Positions 20,901-31,374 are shown, numbered from the stretch's first letter. The stretch: DNA of 64,000 bases from Ypsolopha sequella (GCA_934047225.1 OW203989.1:2517977-2581976); one strand, 5' to 3'. The notes: a model not told the origin generated them from the letters alone. Translations and numbers: made by a program.

Positions 20901-22172
20901 GTAGAAAATGATAAATTAAAGATAACCAAACGTAATAATTCCACTTTTTTATGATATTATATTCTGCACTTCGAAATCTTTGTAACCCCACAAAGCAAAA
21001 CCTTCAAAAATTTAATAATTCCCCTAATAATGCCTAAAAAGTTGCGTATTGTTTCTTTGGGAAAGTTGTGCAGCATGATTAGTGGATTATGTGGTTTTAT
21101 TTAAAGCCGGTATGTTATAAATATGCTATTATGTACTGTCTTCCATTTTAAAACAAAGAAGTGTGCATGATCACGTGCATTGGGCAGTTCTGGCTGTAGA
21201 ACATAATATATTAGTGAAGATTTCTTCATTGAACCTTAGAGATAGCTTTTAATTCTAGTGATAGCAAACACGCTTCATGATATTGTGTCGGGGTGATTCG
21301 ATTATGCTACCGATCAAATATGAGCCCATTCGGATATTGCTGTATTCATAATTAAACTTTTATCTAGCGGTGTTTGGAACATTTTAGTCGATATAGGAAA
21401 CGAAAAATTTGACTTTTTTTCGTCTACATTACAAACCCTTGTTGAATTTTACGTTTATCACAATCTTGAAGAATTTGCTTCTTTTCCTCGTTTACTCCGA
21501 AGTAATAAACAACCCATTCTAGAATATTTGTTATTTACTAGTTAACACAATTCCTTAGTAACCGATGTATCTAGAGATAGCCCCTGACCCGATATGTGAC
21601 GTCATGTCTTGCTCCATGTATCACATTATACTAGTGTGTTCATAACACGGATTTAACTGGTTCCTAATAAACTTCACAAACAATTAAGTCACTTCGAGAA
21701 CGAAAAAAAAAATAATTATCGCAAAAATTTGAAAAATTATCTGTAAAAATTTATCGCAAATTACGAAGAAATTCTAAGTTTCGTAAGTTTAACTTACCTT
21801 AGTTACTTAATTTACCTTTTTAAAAATACTATATTCCTGCTTAACATATCTTATAATTTTTGTTTTTTATTCGTTTTTTATTCATAGATCCCAGGGCTAA
21901 TGCCCCTGTTACTAGTATGGGAGTTACACCCTGGTGACACTATTGTATTGGCTCCACCAACTCCCTTACCTCAAACTCTTGTACATGCTGGTGTGGATTG
22001 GCAGACCGAAGTCGTCGTAGCCCGTGCTCTCAGTGTACACCCATGTTCCTCCCAGTTTGTCTGACTGCTCCAGGATGTCAACCTGGCTGACGCAGGACTC
22101 CACCAGCAAGTGTCTGGCCGCGCAGAGACCCGCTGCGCCGGCTCCGATCACGCACACCCTGGATCCTGGCAT
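8786..22172 (-). CDS. Flavin-containing monooxygenase, complete, with two alternative last exons
   Basis: Minus strand: 22172..21970, 20728..20590, 20143..19960, 19050..18926, 18500..18350, 17137..16974, 14103..13960, then 12382..12197 or 8977..8786. All junctions are GT-AG and the phases fit, giving predicted proteins of 431 or 433 residues, normal for insect FMOs. Visible motifs: FAD-binding GAGAAG (about residues 10-15, in VCVIGAGAAGL), LGGTWVY, CNGHYNTP, the FMO signature FEGNVMHSHDY (F174 to Y184, spanning two exons), NADPH-binding GAGPSG (199-204), and TGYLYNFPFL (from about 267). Family role: NADPH- and O2-dependent oxygenation of nitrogen or sulfur in xenobiotics and plant alkaloids. 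The N-terminus goes straight into the FAD fold with no signal peptide, unlike secreted senecionine N-oxygenases, so an intracellular enzyme is inferred. Substrate cannot be told. Confidence 0.93.
10573..10654. repeat. 18-bp minisatellite, 4.5 copies
   Basis: Unit gtaaagccattctgtggg at 10573, 10591, 10609 and 10627, and a partial copy to 10654. Copies 3-5 share substitutions in the first half. Confidence 0.85.
11251..11607. repeat. Near-perfect foldback element
   Basis: Arms of about 170 bp meet near 11428-11440 (catgtctaaaatgacgtgca / tgcacgtcattttagacatg). Outer ends read aaacattgttttaaaaaaac and its inverse. The arms are almost identical, so the element is young or gene-converted. The cacttgtact motif is shared with the hairpin at 58868-58948. 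Confidence 0.85.
12197..12382 (-). CDS. FMO last exon, proximal version
   Basis: Acceptor gttccccag, phase 0, 61 codons to TGA at 12199-12197. The product is GGYYVSLAAESGAVALPVVF, then DSSQRFLDDLVTYRTDSYRI, ending GAGMRC. It aligns without gaps to the distal exon over 51 residues with about 27 identities. AATAAA hexamers on the minus strand at 11974-11991 could end this isoform. Confidence 0.85.
   Translation of the reverse strand, partial: GGYYVSLAAESGAVALPVVFTKVHNDSSQRFLDDLVTYRTDSYRIIDDEDYVCYRGAGMRC
13115..13385. mobile_element. hAT-type foldback MITE, CAGTGGCGTGCA ends
   Basis: Starts cagtggcgtgcatagaactt and ends with the inverse gcacgccactg. The interior is palindromic around ggtaggcact. 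Flanks share gatagga (13105 and 13386), an imperfect target duplication. It is a sister copy of 29003-29261. Confidence 0.8.
13960..14103 (-). CDS. FMO exon 7 (last shared exon)
   Basis: Acceptor gacctccag, donor CAG|gtaact, 48 codons. It encodes VRYYVRSMNGTFTMPTRAQM and SRGYTKRQAHMMGPDQ, with the family-typical HMMG-Q segment that precedes the C-terminal exon. It ends in phase 0, which fits both downstream acceptors. Confidence 0.92.
14340..14452 (-). mobile_element. SINE tail fragment
   Basis: Carries the family tail catgaatccccgagggggtg and tcacagtccacgctcgg, shared with 29450-29838, 44545-44655 and 58676-58800. It is cut off by the TIR element that follows. Confidence 0.6.
14453..16141. 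mobile_element. 1.7-kb non-autonomous TIR element with dispersed CACATGT motifs
   Basis: The left end atcccaagtagcatt is repeated inverted at the right end (aatgctacttgggat). There are no open frames. The interior repeatedly shows ttcacatgt or acatgtgaac motifs with tagctgtat- and aatgct-like words every 100-200 bp. It sits within an FMO intron, at the end of a SINE fragment. Confidence 0.65.
16150..16335 (-). mobile_element. Lepidopteran dispersed repeat, tRNA-like segment
   Basis: Contains tcacgatgttttccttcacc and agcggatcgaacctgaatct. On the minus strand the latter resembles a B box (aggttcgatcc). This looks like the head or 3' piece of a SINE/LINE family, without coding capacity. Confidence 0.45.
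16974..17137 (-). CDS. FMO exon 6
   Basis: Acceptor cttcacag, donor CAG|gtgggt. The product reads YLYNFPFLHPSCEVVVEDN, then LYKHLVNIQHPSMCFIGVPY. The TGY-FPFL and HP-L-FIG motifs are standard for insect FMOs. Confidence 0.92.
17265..17509. repeat. Foldback MITE, TIR CAATCTGTCC
   Basis: Both ends read caatctgtcc inward, then (a/t)ttccg...atttacggaagttggta, for about 75 bp of inverted similarity. Intronic in FMO. Confidence 0.7.
17714..17854. repeat. Foldback MITE, TIR CGATTCGGCGCAACACAACT
   Basis: The left end cgattcggcgcaacacaact is mirrored at the right (agttgtgttgcgccgaatcg). The interior ctgtccttttctttctgtat recurs at 43475-43500, a fragment of the same family. Confidence 0.75.
18350..18500 (-). 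CDS. FMO exon 5
   Basis: Acceptor ttatacag, donor ACTG|gtcagt. It encodes VILSHHLKEKPKTVF... and ends EVDVVFLCTG. The last residues start the conserved (F/L)xTGY motif that is completed by exon 6. Confidence 0.9.
18550..18830 (+). repeat. Degenerate dispersed repeat (retroelement-like)
   Basis: Contains ggaaacgtggaagaggcaaa and further purine-rich words resembling the end of a decayed reverse-transcriptase ORF, but no open frame survives. Assignment is by resemblance only. Confidence 0.3.
18843..18872. repeat. Perfect short palindrome
   Basis: accatagacgaat/attcgtctatggt with a two-base centre forms a 13-bp stem. It lies in FMO intron 4, about 50 bp from exon 4. Confidence 0.6.
18926..19050 (-). 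CDS. FMO exon 4, NADPH-binding motif
   Basis: Acceptor tttacag, donor AAG|gtaaat. The product is NVMHSHDYRVPEVFAGQR, then VLVIGAGPSGMDIALEI. It completes the FMO signature with exon 3 and contains the second GxGxxG. Confidence 0.93.
19330..19812 (+). mobile_element. GGCCAAGTGCGAGTC repeat, full-length-like copy
   Basis: Starts aaaaaccggccaagtgcgag, contains catttcaggtttctatctca-like and gacagacagcggagtgacat blocks, and ends ccctttgggtacggaactct. Other copies: 23560-24000, 26762-27155, 27775-27990, 33818-37893 (interrupted), 50156-50460, 52325-52610 and 57550-57720. Confidence 0.75.
19960..20143 (-). CDS. FMO exon 3
   Basis: Acceptor ttttacag, donor GAAG|gttagg. It encodes VSFKDLVTGVSETREYDYMF and VCNGHYNTPFIPSIKGLREF, with the conserved C/NGHY-P segment in which an Asn contacts the flavin in characterised FMOs. 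Confidence 0.93.
20213..20401. repeat. Foldback MITE, TIR ACAAGGTGA
   Basis: The left end acaaggtgaatttgtgaaca is mirrored by the right end (tgatcaaaaagtcaccttgt). The inner arms share cttggtaagtgatcag. Flanked by TA/TATA on both sides. It abuts FMO exon 3 within about 70 bp. Confidence 0.75.
20590..20728 (-). CDS. FMO exon 2
   Basis: Acceptor ttccacag, donor AAG|gtgaga. The product, after completing Arg68, reads TNLPKEIMGFPDFPIPP and then FLQLYSDKHGVTEHIKV. TNLPKE is the conserved flavin-domain loop of FMOs. Confidence 0.93.
21970..22172 (-). CDS. FMO exon 1, start codon and FAD-binding fold
   Basis: ATG at 22172-22170, then MPGSRVCVIGAGAAGLCAAR, ending at TTGAG|gtaagg. An acceptor-like ctcattccag with a pyrimidine tract lies 6 bp upstream of the ATG, so at least one non-coding 5' exon must lie further up. 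The Rossmann motif GxGxxG starts at about residue 10, supporting this start. Confidence 0.93.
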
Positions 22173-22367
22173 TGTGCTCTGGAATGAGACAAAAAAAGTA
22201 AAAAAAGGGCTAAATCAAAAACGGAAAGGTACTCAATTGATATATTTTGAACAAACAAAAGCAATTGCTTTGATTATAGAGGTATAGGTATAATCAAAGA
22301 GCAATTGTAAGCATATTTGCAGTGAAAAGCAGCAGTGAAAATAAGTAAATAAATCTTTTTATATATT

Positions 22368-22545
22368 GTCACGACATAACCCCCGAGGAGGTGTCAGAAG
22401 TGTTTTCTAGTAGGGACGTTTTACCGAAGATATGGACCCACAACCCTCTGGTGCCTTCTGAACACAAACATTTGTGCCCTAGCGGGATTGAACTGTGGAC
22501 TAATGATTGAGACGATTGGTTCACCAGACTACAGACGCACTATTT
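22368..22545 (-). mobile_element. tRNA-derived SINE
   Basis: On the minus strand the head carries an A-box-like tagtctggtgaacc and a B-box-like agttcaatcc, followed by a tail equivalent to cacctcctcggggg. Same family as 29450-29838. Confidence 0.6.
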
Positions 22546-22916
22546 GAATACATAACAATATGTTAATGTGCATGATATAAATAATACTGATGGAATAAAT
22601 TACTATACTCCGTAGGTACTCAACGATAATACTTAGTTCACAACTAAGTAAGATAACTGCGGAAAAAATAATAAACATGACAACAGCTCCAGATAAAGGT
22701 TCAAACATTTTATCATTAGGAAAAAGTTACGTGAAGACGTAAGTTTCATTGAACTCAGGTCAATCGCCTTCAGAATATTTGCTTAATGGTTTCTGAAATC
22801 TTGTTATCAAACGTTATTTTCAAAACAAATGAATTTTAAATTAAACAAAAGATAAAATCATAAATGAATACAATAAAACAAAGTTAATTACTATACTGGG
22901 TGTTAAGATGAAGTTG

Positions 22917-23125
22917 CGGAAGCCGGAAACTGGCGATAGTAATCGACCGTTGCGAAAAAAAAATCAGCTGTTCCTTAGAATAGTTACATGCTACCCGACC
23001 AAAATGTATGAAACAACTGATATTTTTTTCTTGTTTTCAGTTTTCAGCTTTCCCAACTTCATCATTTTCCGCAACTTCATCAACTTCCGCAACTTCATCA
23101 ACTTCCGCAACTTCCGCAACAACCT
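22917..23125. repeat. Element with CAACTTCCG simple-repeat arm
   Basis: gcggaagccggaaactggcg at the left is opposed by repeated ttccgcaacttcatcaactt at the right, with ctacccgaccaaaatgtatg in the middle, also seen at 61395. Simple repeat units cover 23052-23122. Confidence 0.5.
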
Positions 23126-26100
23126 ATATAGTAGTAGAGTAGAGTACATTACAACATTTAAAACAGAAACAAATTCTCGGAGAAATATCGATCTCAGATA
23201 GGGCTCATCTTGTACATATTAACTAATAGCCTTTCGCCCGCAGTAGTTCCAGAGATATCCCCCTACATACAAAGATTAACAAACAAACAATAAAATTAAT
23301 GTAGATCAACGCTCACGAGTATGTTGTTTTGTGCATTTCATGCCTTGTTCAATTGAACAGAATTAACAATATGACATGTGAAGTGTCGGACAGTTAAGAT
23401 GTACAGCATGATGATGGACCTCGTTAATACACAATAAACACATATGATTAGGGGATTTGAATATTTTAATTAATTTTTAATTAAGTGCGTACCTAAATAA
23501 AATAATTTTATATTAGAAATAATCATATAGAATTATTTTATTTTTGGTTCGACAGACCGAGCACATGCTCTCCGCCCTGTCTGTACCTGGCTAAGCCCAT
23601 GTACACCTACACGAAAGTTATGAAAAATTACAAAAGTTCATGATTTTTTATTGAAAAAATTGCAACCGCCATATTTTTCTGTGAAATTTCCACAATGTTA
23701 TTGTCTGTTAAAGTGTTTTTCATAATTTTCAATCCATTAGTTTTGGAGAAGAGGGATTTGCAGTTCTTCAAACAAACCTCGTTTCTCAAAACCTATGAAA
23801 GTAAATAAAGGATATATAGGTATTTTTATAATCAACTCATTATTACCTAAAATTTGATATCGGCATTGAATTGAAAAAAAAAATAATGGCAGGAACAAAA
23901 ATATTTGAAATCTGTCTCATACACATAAATGGGCAGACCGACGGACAATACCATACTGATTCCTTTTTACCCTTTGGGTATGGAAATCTAAAAACATTTA
24001 CAATGCTTAAAAAAAACTGTTTAAATTGCTTTGAGTTGTCGCACGATATTTTATTTTCATGTAATACTTATTGACATTTATGGTTTTAGAATAAACCCTT
24101 AGAAGGATGTTCATAAATAATCTTACACTCTGTATAAAGTTTAAAGGAAAACTACATTTTCCAATCAATGCCAATAGCTATATGAAAGTGCATTTCCGTA
24201 TTAATTAATACTGAATAAATAAACATGTAGGATATGTATGGATAAGTATGTAAGTATTTATATCTATAATCGATAAAACATAAATATAGGTACTTCTGTA
24301 CGCTTACTCCGATACAGATGTTCTCTGTCACGAAGTCCGTTTCACTATGGTTGTAGTAGTGACGTGTATAGATAAGCGTGTGTTGCGCCTTTTGTACCGT
24401 TCCCGAGGTTACGCACTCTAAAAATTGTGCCCGCACTACTACAACCATAACCAAATTGATTTCATGAGATTACAATATTGAACTATCTTACTACAACGAG
24501 TAGAAGGTCAGATAACTTACAAGTTCCGATTAACAATATAAGCACCAAGAAAAAAATACATGAACATGCGAAAATGTTGTTCCAAATTACCCCATTCGAC
24601 TCTTTGTCGTCTTTGTTTTAATTTTATGTAACTTGGTTGTAAGTAAGTTCATGCAGAGAACGGATGATTAGCGGAATCCGATTTAAGCTCACATAAAAAA
24701 GTGATTAAAAAAAAATAAAAAAACCTTTAATCTATAAGATAAACCCGAGCCACGATCTGGCTTGCGATCTATTGTTGTAGTGATTATGATAATAAGGAGG
24801 GTTAAGAAATGAATATTGCAAGCTGGACCAAGGCAGTGTAGTAATTAATAGTGCTAAATTTATTTTGCAGAGAAAATATGAAAAATGTAGATATGAGACC
24901 AGGGGCAAATCAAGAAAGATTTCAATGTCATAATATTTTTTATATTTTGAAAATTGTGTGGTCTGTCAAGGAGCGTGTTCGAGTTACACTTTTCTGTTAT
25001 AGAATTTAAAATAAGTCTGTCGTAACCTTTGTTTATGCAAAATGTGGTGAGCGTAGTATACAATATCTACACTGTATGTAAATACTACAGACTCCACTGA
25101 TCATACTGAACTAAACCAAACAAACATACCCGCGCAAATTAAATAAATTGTTCACCTCTCCATGCTTTGTATGTTTAAATACTTGACGATCTATCCATCG
25201 CAAAGAGATACAAATTAACATGACAATCGTATCATTGCAGTATTGAAAGGCAGAAAGAAAAGTAAATCTGGATGTTACACACATACATACGTATATCCAC
25301 GCCTGTCTCCCAGTGTGGTAGGCAGAGACTACAGATTTCCATCTGTTACGATCCTGACGCACCTATTTTGCCTCTTCCACATCCAACAATCTAGTCATAC
25401 AAGCTCTTCTAAGTATTCCGGGTACTTTTTGTCATTGCCCTTCTTCAATATGTCGCCAATTTGGTCAACATACGTATTATTTTTCATTTGGATTATGTTT
25501 CTCTGGGAAAGTTGTTCAGTACGATCAGTAGATAATGTGGTTTTATCTACGGTATACACGTGCGCTCAGTGTGCTAGGCTGAGTTTGATTGATATAGCCA
25601 AATTCAAGTCTTTGATTAAAGAAAATTATTTGTATGAATTATTTTTAGCTTATACTTAGTCGTTTTTGGGTGTTTTGGGAAACACTTTTCACACCCTCTT
25701 GGGAATTCATGTCGTAAAGAAGTATAAGCGTTAACATATTTTATATTAGTGTTTATTAGGTGCAAAATTTAATAAGCTGCTGTTATAACTCAAAGTGGGT
25801 ATGTTGACAGATCTTCATCTGATGCAATGTTGATAAACTCGAAATTATTCTCAATGTTTATGGACGGAAAGCCTCGAAAACTAAAAGCGATGATGTTTTA
25901 TTAAAATACATAATATCGATATTTTTTGTGTTTCAAAAATAATCAATTTATATTTACAAATAAGCTATCTTTTTATCAATCAACTTACCTATGATAAAAT
26001 GAGAAATTAGAAAGTCCAAAATTTTTTTTTAAATCACTGTCACTAAAACACACAATTATTTCGTAGTTATAAATTTTAGTAAGTACTAGGGTGGCAAGAA

Positions 26101-26165
26101 TGCAAGGAGCTATGTTGACTAGGTGACGCTTGGTTATCAAATGATGTGACAAGTTCCTTTCCCGC

Positions 26166-26172
26166 GTTTATA
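26166..26172 (-). promoter_or_regulatory. Possible TATA box for the FMO non-coding first exon
   Basis: TATAAAC on the minus strand, within catataaacgcggg, is followed about 30 bp later by ttgtcacatcattt. It is 4 kb upstream of the FMO ATG on the correct strand. No strong donor was found behind it, so this is a weak candidate. Confidence 0.2.
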
Positions 26173-26761
26173 TGACGGCTGCGCTAACGCAAGTACGAAC
26201 CGCATCTTTGTGATTTAGTTATTTATTTATTTTCATCATAATAATTTTGAACTTTCCCGTCATCAATAATTTAACGACAATTATTATCGCAGAGCTTATT
26301 ATCGGAGGAAGTATTAGAATACTTTTAGGTAGTCTTGGTAATAGTACTGTTTATTACACTGACATAACGGTAACATACGGAAATAAAACCTTTGTTGATA
26401 TGGCGGATTTATGCTGCATGATGCAAATATTATCGAAATAGAATCAGATTCAGGACGCCCTTAGGTAAGTAGGTAACATATATTACATACACTTGAATGT
26501 TATTTAGCCTTGTATTTGTAAATTCAACCAAATGTTGTTGGATGTCTAGGCATTTGTTAAAATGTCAAAGTATCACTTGATATGAAGGAATTTCGCAAAA
26601 CCTATGATCAAGGCATAAACAAGCCCAAAACCTGTTTTTCCTAGGACAACATTTAACTTCGCATTTACGAAATCTGTTGCAACTGCAACTATGAAGCCGT
26701 TCGGTTATAACCATTTAATAAATATAAATCTTAGATACGTATCTTGAATATATTGATTTTT

Positions 26762-27155
26762 AGGGTTCCGTACCCAAAGAGTAACCAACGGGACCTTATT
26801 ACTAAGACTCCGCTGTCCGTCTGTCACCAGGCTGTATCTCATGAACCATGATAGTTAGACAGTTGAAATTTTCACAGATGTTGTATTTCTGTTGCCGCTA
26901 TAACAACTAATTTCAAACAGTTTTTTGACCAGCATGGTTTGTAGCTTTAGACCCCTGTTACCCGTTGATAATTTATGTGCATTAATGTTCTTTTATTATA
27001 TTATTTAGGTTATTAGAAAAAAAAATACAAAAAAACAGAATAAAATAAATATTCAAGGGGGCTCCCATACAACAGACATATTTTTTTTGCCGTTTTTATA
27101 GATAATGGTACGGAACCCTTCGTGCGCGAGTCCGACTCGCACTTGGCCGGTTTTT
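26762..27155 (-). mobile_element. GGCCAAGTGCGAGTC repeat, complete copy
   Basis: Begins agggttccgtacccaaagag and ends gagtccgactcgcacttggc followed by cggttttt. Contains ctgtatctcatgaaccatga and tgttgccgctataacaac, the usual interior of this family. Confidence 0.8.
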
Positions 27156-27774
27156 ATTTTACGGGTCACAGTCACGGTTCAAATAACCTGTCAGTTTTCT
27201 GCAACTCCTAAGCCGATATTACACTCTCAGTACCTTTGATCAATGTTTTGTTTTAAAATTGGACGTCAAATGTTTCAATTTTGTATGAAAGGGGATGATC
27301 CTTTTTATGACATAGACAATATTTGACGATGGATCCTTTAAAAGTGTTAGTGTAATAACGGCGTTAAATTAAAGTTAAAATTGTATCAAGTCCATAAAAA
27401 CCAGTTTATTCTGATTTCTTTCTATTCAACTAAGTGCACTCCTCACTATATTGATAGTATAACCAATTCAACACGGTCGACATGACGAAACGCGCATCGT
27501 TCATTGCGTTGAAGAACGTTTGACATCCGGTGGGTGAAGGAGACGGCAATGTAAACAAATATACTTACTTGTTTTCTCTTTTTATCATCAGTTTATTTTC
27601 TCTTGAAGACTTGAAATTTAACGGAGAGCACACATGTAATGTAACACAATGTAGAATTTTGGTTTTACCAATCTGGTCTTCTTCATTGGGCACCCCCAAT
27701 TATTATGATATAGGGTGAACATTTGGTTCACAACTTGCGTCACATGAATATTAGTAAACGGGATGCTTGATTAA

Positions 27775-27990
27775 AAAAAACTGGCCAAGTGCGAGTCAGA
27801 CCCGCGAACCTAGGGTTCCGTAATTCGACAGTTTTGGGAATTTTGTCATTTTGTTTTCGTGAATTTCTCGAAACGCTTTTTCCTGTAATCATTACGTAAG
27901 CTCATATTACCATGATTTCTTTCACATTTTTCAGTCCACCAGTTTTAAAGATAAGAGGAGGGGCCATAGGTACATATTTTGTGGTTTTTT
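27775..27990 (+). mobile_element. GGCCAAGTGCGAGTC repeat, 5' fragment
   Basis: aaaactggccaagtgcgagt, then ctagggttccgtaa, then a decayed interior with no end motif. Confidence 0.6.
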
Positions 27991-29002
27991 GAGGATTTCT
28001 CGAAGTAAATGCAAGTAGGTATATATATAGCCAAACTATATATTTTTACAATCTATTTGATACCCATATTCACAAAGCCTCGTCCACAAAGTCACGCCAG
28101 AAAATTAGTTATTTTGTGGTCACGCAGACAAAGTATACTAAATTTGTATGAGCTAACGACACTTACACACTCGCGCACTCGCAGGAGGCAATGTGCCCTT
28201 ATACACACACCCTTATACATACACCCTTTCAGGAATAAAATCTAGTATCAGTAGTCATGCTTATCTCTGTATTTTAGTTTTCCTTCTTGTATCAATATTT
28301 TAGTAGGATGCATAACAAAATGTTGCCGAGGTTGATACAGTATCACAACAAAAGTATCTTGCTATCAGATATATTGGATTGGGCACGCGCATTTGGCGTT
28401 TTGACCTAGTTTCCTTCCTTCGTCGACTGACGTAATAATGCGCTTGAGTTGCCTAGGGTGAAGTATATCAATGTTTTACATACATATAAAATAGTATTAA
28501 TACTTATCTTGGAATGTTTTATATATGTCTCAAGTTTCGAATGCGTTCTACTGTTTTGCAGGGCGACAATTCTGAAACACGCGACAATTTACGAAAGCTG
28601 AAGGCGGGTAATTTTTAAAAGCTCTTTGTACAGAATCGTGTCAAGCTTTTATTAAAATAAAACCTCCTTTTTATTCATCCTAATTCTATTTTTATTACTT
28701 TTCTTCAGTGTACAGACACATCGGGTTCTATTCTTTTATTTATTGATTGATTTAATGAAATGTTTTAATTAACTTATTTACTGTCAGTAGCATGTAAGAA
28801 ACATATTAAAAGATACCCTAAACTTATGACGAATTTACCTAGGTATCTAAAAGTATTAAATAGATACCTAGCTTTACAACATACTTGTTATATAAATTGT
28901 TTTCGGGGTACTGTATAAAAAAAAAAAAAAACTTTCATAACAATAACACTAAATAATCGCGAGATCGAGATTGCATTCCCTGCACTGTACCATAATTACT
29001 AT

Positions 29003-29261
29003 CAGTGGCGTGCACAGAACTTTTTTCCGGAAAAGCAATCAGAAGGTCAACTACGACAATAAAAAATATGAAATTTTATTAATAACACTTTGAAAAAAAA
29101 AGTTTGTGTGACGCCAGGGTAGGCACTGCCTTTCCTAGAGTGAACATTTTCATACAAACTTTTTTTTTTCAAAGTGTTATTTCAATTTTTTCATATTTTT
29201 TTTATTGTCGTACTTGACCTTCTGATTGCTTTTCCGGAAAAAAGTTCTGTGCACGCCACTG
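29003..29261. mobile_element. hAT-type foldback MITE with exact 8-bp target duplication
   Basis: Ends cagtggcgtgcacagaactt and the inverse gttctgtgcacgccactg. Flanked by attactat at 28995-29002 and 29262-29269. An 8-bp duplication with CAGTG ends is diagnostic of the hAT superfamily. The interior is palindromic and non-coding. Confidence 0.92.
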
Positions 29262-29449
29262 ATTACTATACCATATATATTACTATACCAGTATTACTAT
29301 ATTTAGTATTACTATATTTAGTCTATGAGTGTACACAACTGTCAACAGACTACATATTACATTAATGTAGACATAGATTACATTATTAGTTGTCTAATAA
29401 TGTTATTAGAATTAGACATTACATTACGTAGGTGAGTTACTTTTACATC

Positions 29450-29838
29450 CTCATGACATGAATCTCCGAGGGGGTGTCTGAGGTGTTTCCGAGTGTGGAC
29501 TTCGAAATGCAGCAAGTCACAGTCCACACTCATACATCCACGTTTCACCGTCGATTGTTACGTTCTATCGTCGTATTTCACTGACGATTGTTACGTCTTA
29601 TCGTCGTATTTCACCGACGATTGTTACGTTCTATCGGCGTGTTTCACCGACGATTGTTACGTTCTATCGGCGTGTTTCACCGACGATTGTTACGTTCTAT
29701 CGTCGTTTTTTGGCCACAAATTGGCCACATTTAAAATTCCCAAACACGCAGACTGACCATGAAAGTGCCTTTACGGGACTCGAACACGTGACCTCAGATT
29801 AGAAGTCGAGTACTCGAACCACTAGTCCATAGAGGCGC
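29450..29838 (-). mobile_element. tRNA-derived SINE containing a 33-bp tandem array
   Basis: On the minus strand the head shows an A box (tggactagtgg) and a B box (gtgttcgagtccc), followed by a body and the family tail at the left end (catgaatctccgagggggtg). The body is expanded by five 33-bp repeats at 29542-29706. Confidence 0.8.
29542..29706. repeat. 33-bp tandem repeat, five copies
   Basis: Unit tttcaccgacgattgttacg plus ttctatcgncgtg. The copies differ at a few sites (cgtcgta or cggcgtg). The apparent open frame across it is a by-product of the period being a multiple of three. Confidence 0.85.
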
Positions 29839-29869
29839 TATTATTTCACTTTGACAACAATCTTGCAAG

Positions 29870-30984
29870 TATACGTCGTAGATCTCGGTACAAAATACGT
29901 TCATAACATAAGTCATACTTATAATAAAATATACGAAGTAGGACAGTTTCTCCATTTATTATTTCACTAAAACATTACACGAGACCTTTAAATTCGTCTG
30001 CGGATACCCCTTTGGGGCCCTCCTCAGTATCAACGGGAGGGGCAGGGTAAGCCATACACTCATTTGTTTTTTGAAGGTCTAGCTGGCTGGTAGGAACTTC
30101 CCCAGGCTTCTCTTATCATTTGATATACACACAAACATACTCTGCGTCAATTGCATGTTTTGTAAATTTATTGGTTCCGCAATCCAACATGTTATTTTTA
30201 ATTAGGTCCCGTACTCGATGGGTGCCAAACGGCACCCTTATCTCCAAAAAGACACGCCACTACACCCCTAAAATTGCTAAGATAACGCCACTCGAGGGAG
30301 GTTGTTTCATGCTCTACAAAATAAAATAAGACAGTACCTATTTTTAGAGTTTTTGAAAAATTTATACTTAAGTATGGTGGCGGCGGCGTGTTGGTTGCTT
30401 TTACTTATAAATAACTAACCAATTCTCTAGTAGGATTTTTTGTGTAGTAAGTATACCATACTCTGTAAGTCCAAGACACCTTGCATAAAGTAGAGAAGTC
30501 ACCTATTATTATGTCCTGAATAGTAAAAACCTAATTATATTTCTGTACTATTATTATTTATTTTTATTACTTTTTTTTTTCTCATGTAATCTATTGTAAT
30601 GTATGATGTAAATTGTTCTACTTCGTGAATATTAATAATTTGTTGCATCAATTTGTAAAATTGAAATTAATAATTTCAAATTACATCTAATTTGATAGAA
30701 ACATTGTAGTTAAATTTTAAACCTACCTGCAAGGAAGGAATATGTAATGTTTGTGTTATTTGTAAAAAATGGGACAAACTGAAAACCAGCGCTGTCAGTT
30801 GCTTGCAACTAGCAGCATTTGCTGAGTTTGCCCCTTTTTGCCACTTTATTGATTATTTTTTTTCTGTGCGTGTGTTTCTTTTTTGTGGCAAATAAATACT
30901 TTTTCACTTTTTCACTTCACCTGTAAAAGGCATTCGCGTCACATTTGTAACGAAGTTCCTTATCGCAAGTTACACTCCAGAGGG
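29870..30984. other. Intergenic stretch with LINE-like tail
   Basis: No gene seen. 30540-30915 looks like a LINE 3' tail: it ends ggcaaataaatactttttca with a repeated tttttcact. About 30000-30060 is a GC-richer unidentified patch. Confidence 0.35.
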
Positions 30985-31205
30985 CCTATTATGTATCTTT
31001 AGTTGCCATTAGAACTGGGTGCCTATCATCAAAACATAGATATACTATCGAATTCCGATTGTCTAAGGATATGTTCGCACTTGAGGTGACGACACAGTTC
31101 GTAAATAGTTCAATACCCACTAATAGCAATATTGAAAGTTCCGTTTTTAGCTATGTTTTTGATCATAGCCACCTAGTCCAGTTGGCAACTAAAGATACAG
31201 AATAG
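30985..31205. repeat. Foldback MITE, TIR CCTATTNTGTATCTTTAGTT
   Basis: Ends cctattatgtatctttagtt and the inverse aactaaagatacagaatag. Interior arms share catcaaaacatag. Sister copies at 40404-40626 and a half copy at 55513-55605. Confidence 0.75.
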
Positions 31206-31374
31206 AGGGGCAGGCAGACACTTGGCGAATGAGAACTAGGCTGAAAAAAGTGTAAGACTTCGACCGTCACGACACTTTTGTTTTAAGTCGTGTGTTTGTG
31301 AGTTTACAAGAGAAAGGAACTTCTTTCCAACCGAGTGTTCCACGACACCTTCGTATTTTTTGCTACGGTGGCGT

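Larger units (their letters stand above)
22173..26240 (-). other. Upstream region of FMO
   Basis: No coding exon seen. It holds a SINE (22368-22545), a (CAACTTCCG)n stretch (23052-23122), a GGCCAAG-family remnant (23560-24000) and assorted repeat pieces (25265-25400, 25485-25560, 25672-25720). The non-coding first FMO exon should lie here or beyond. Confidence 0.4.

Noticed and set aside
25243..25659. 138-residue open frame
   Set aside because: Its first part lies in a dispersed lepidopteran repeat and the rest in unrelated repeat DNA. No motif, no splice context.
29493..29756. Repetitive FTDDCYVLS open frame, resembling a tandem-repeat protein
   Set aside because: The 33-bp tandem units sit in a SINE tail. 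The frame is open only because 33 is a multiple of three.
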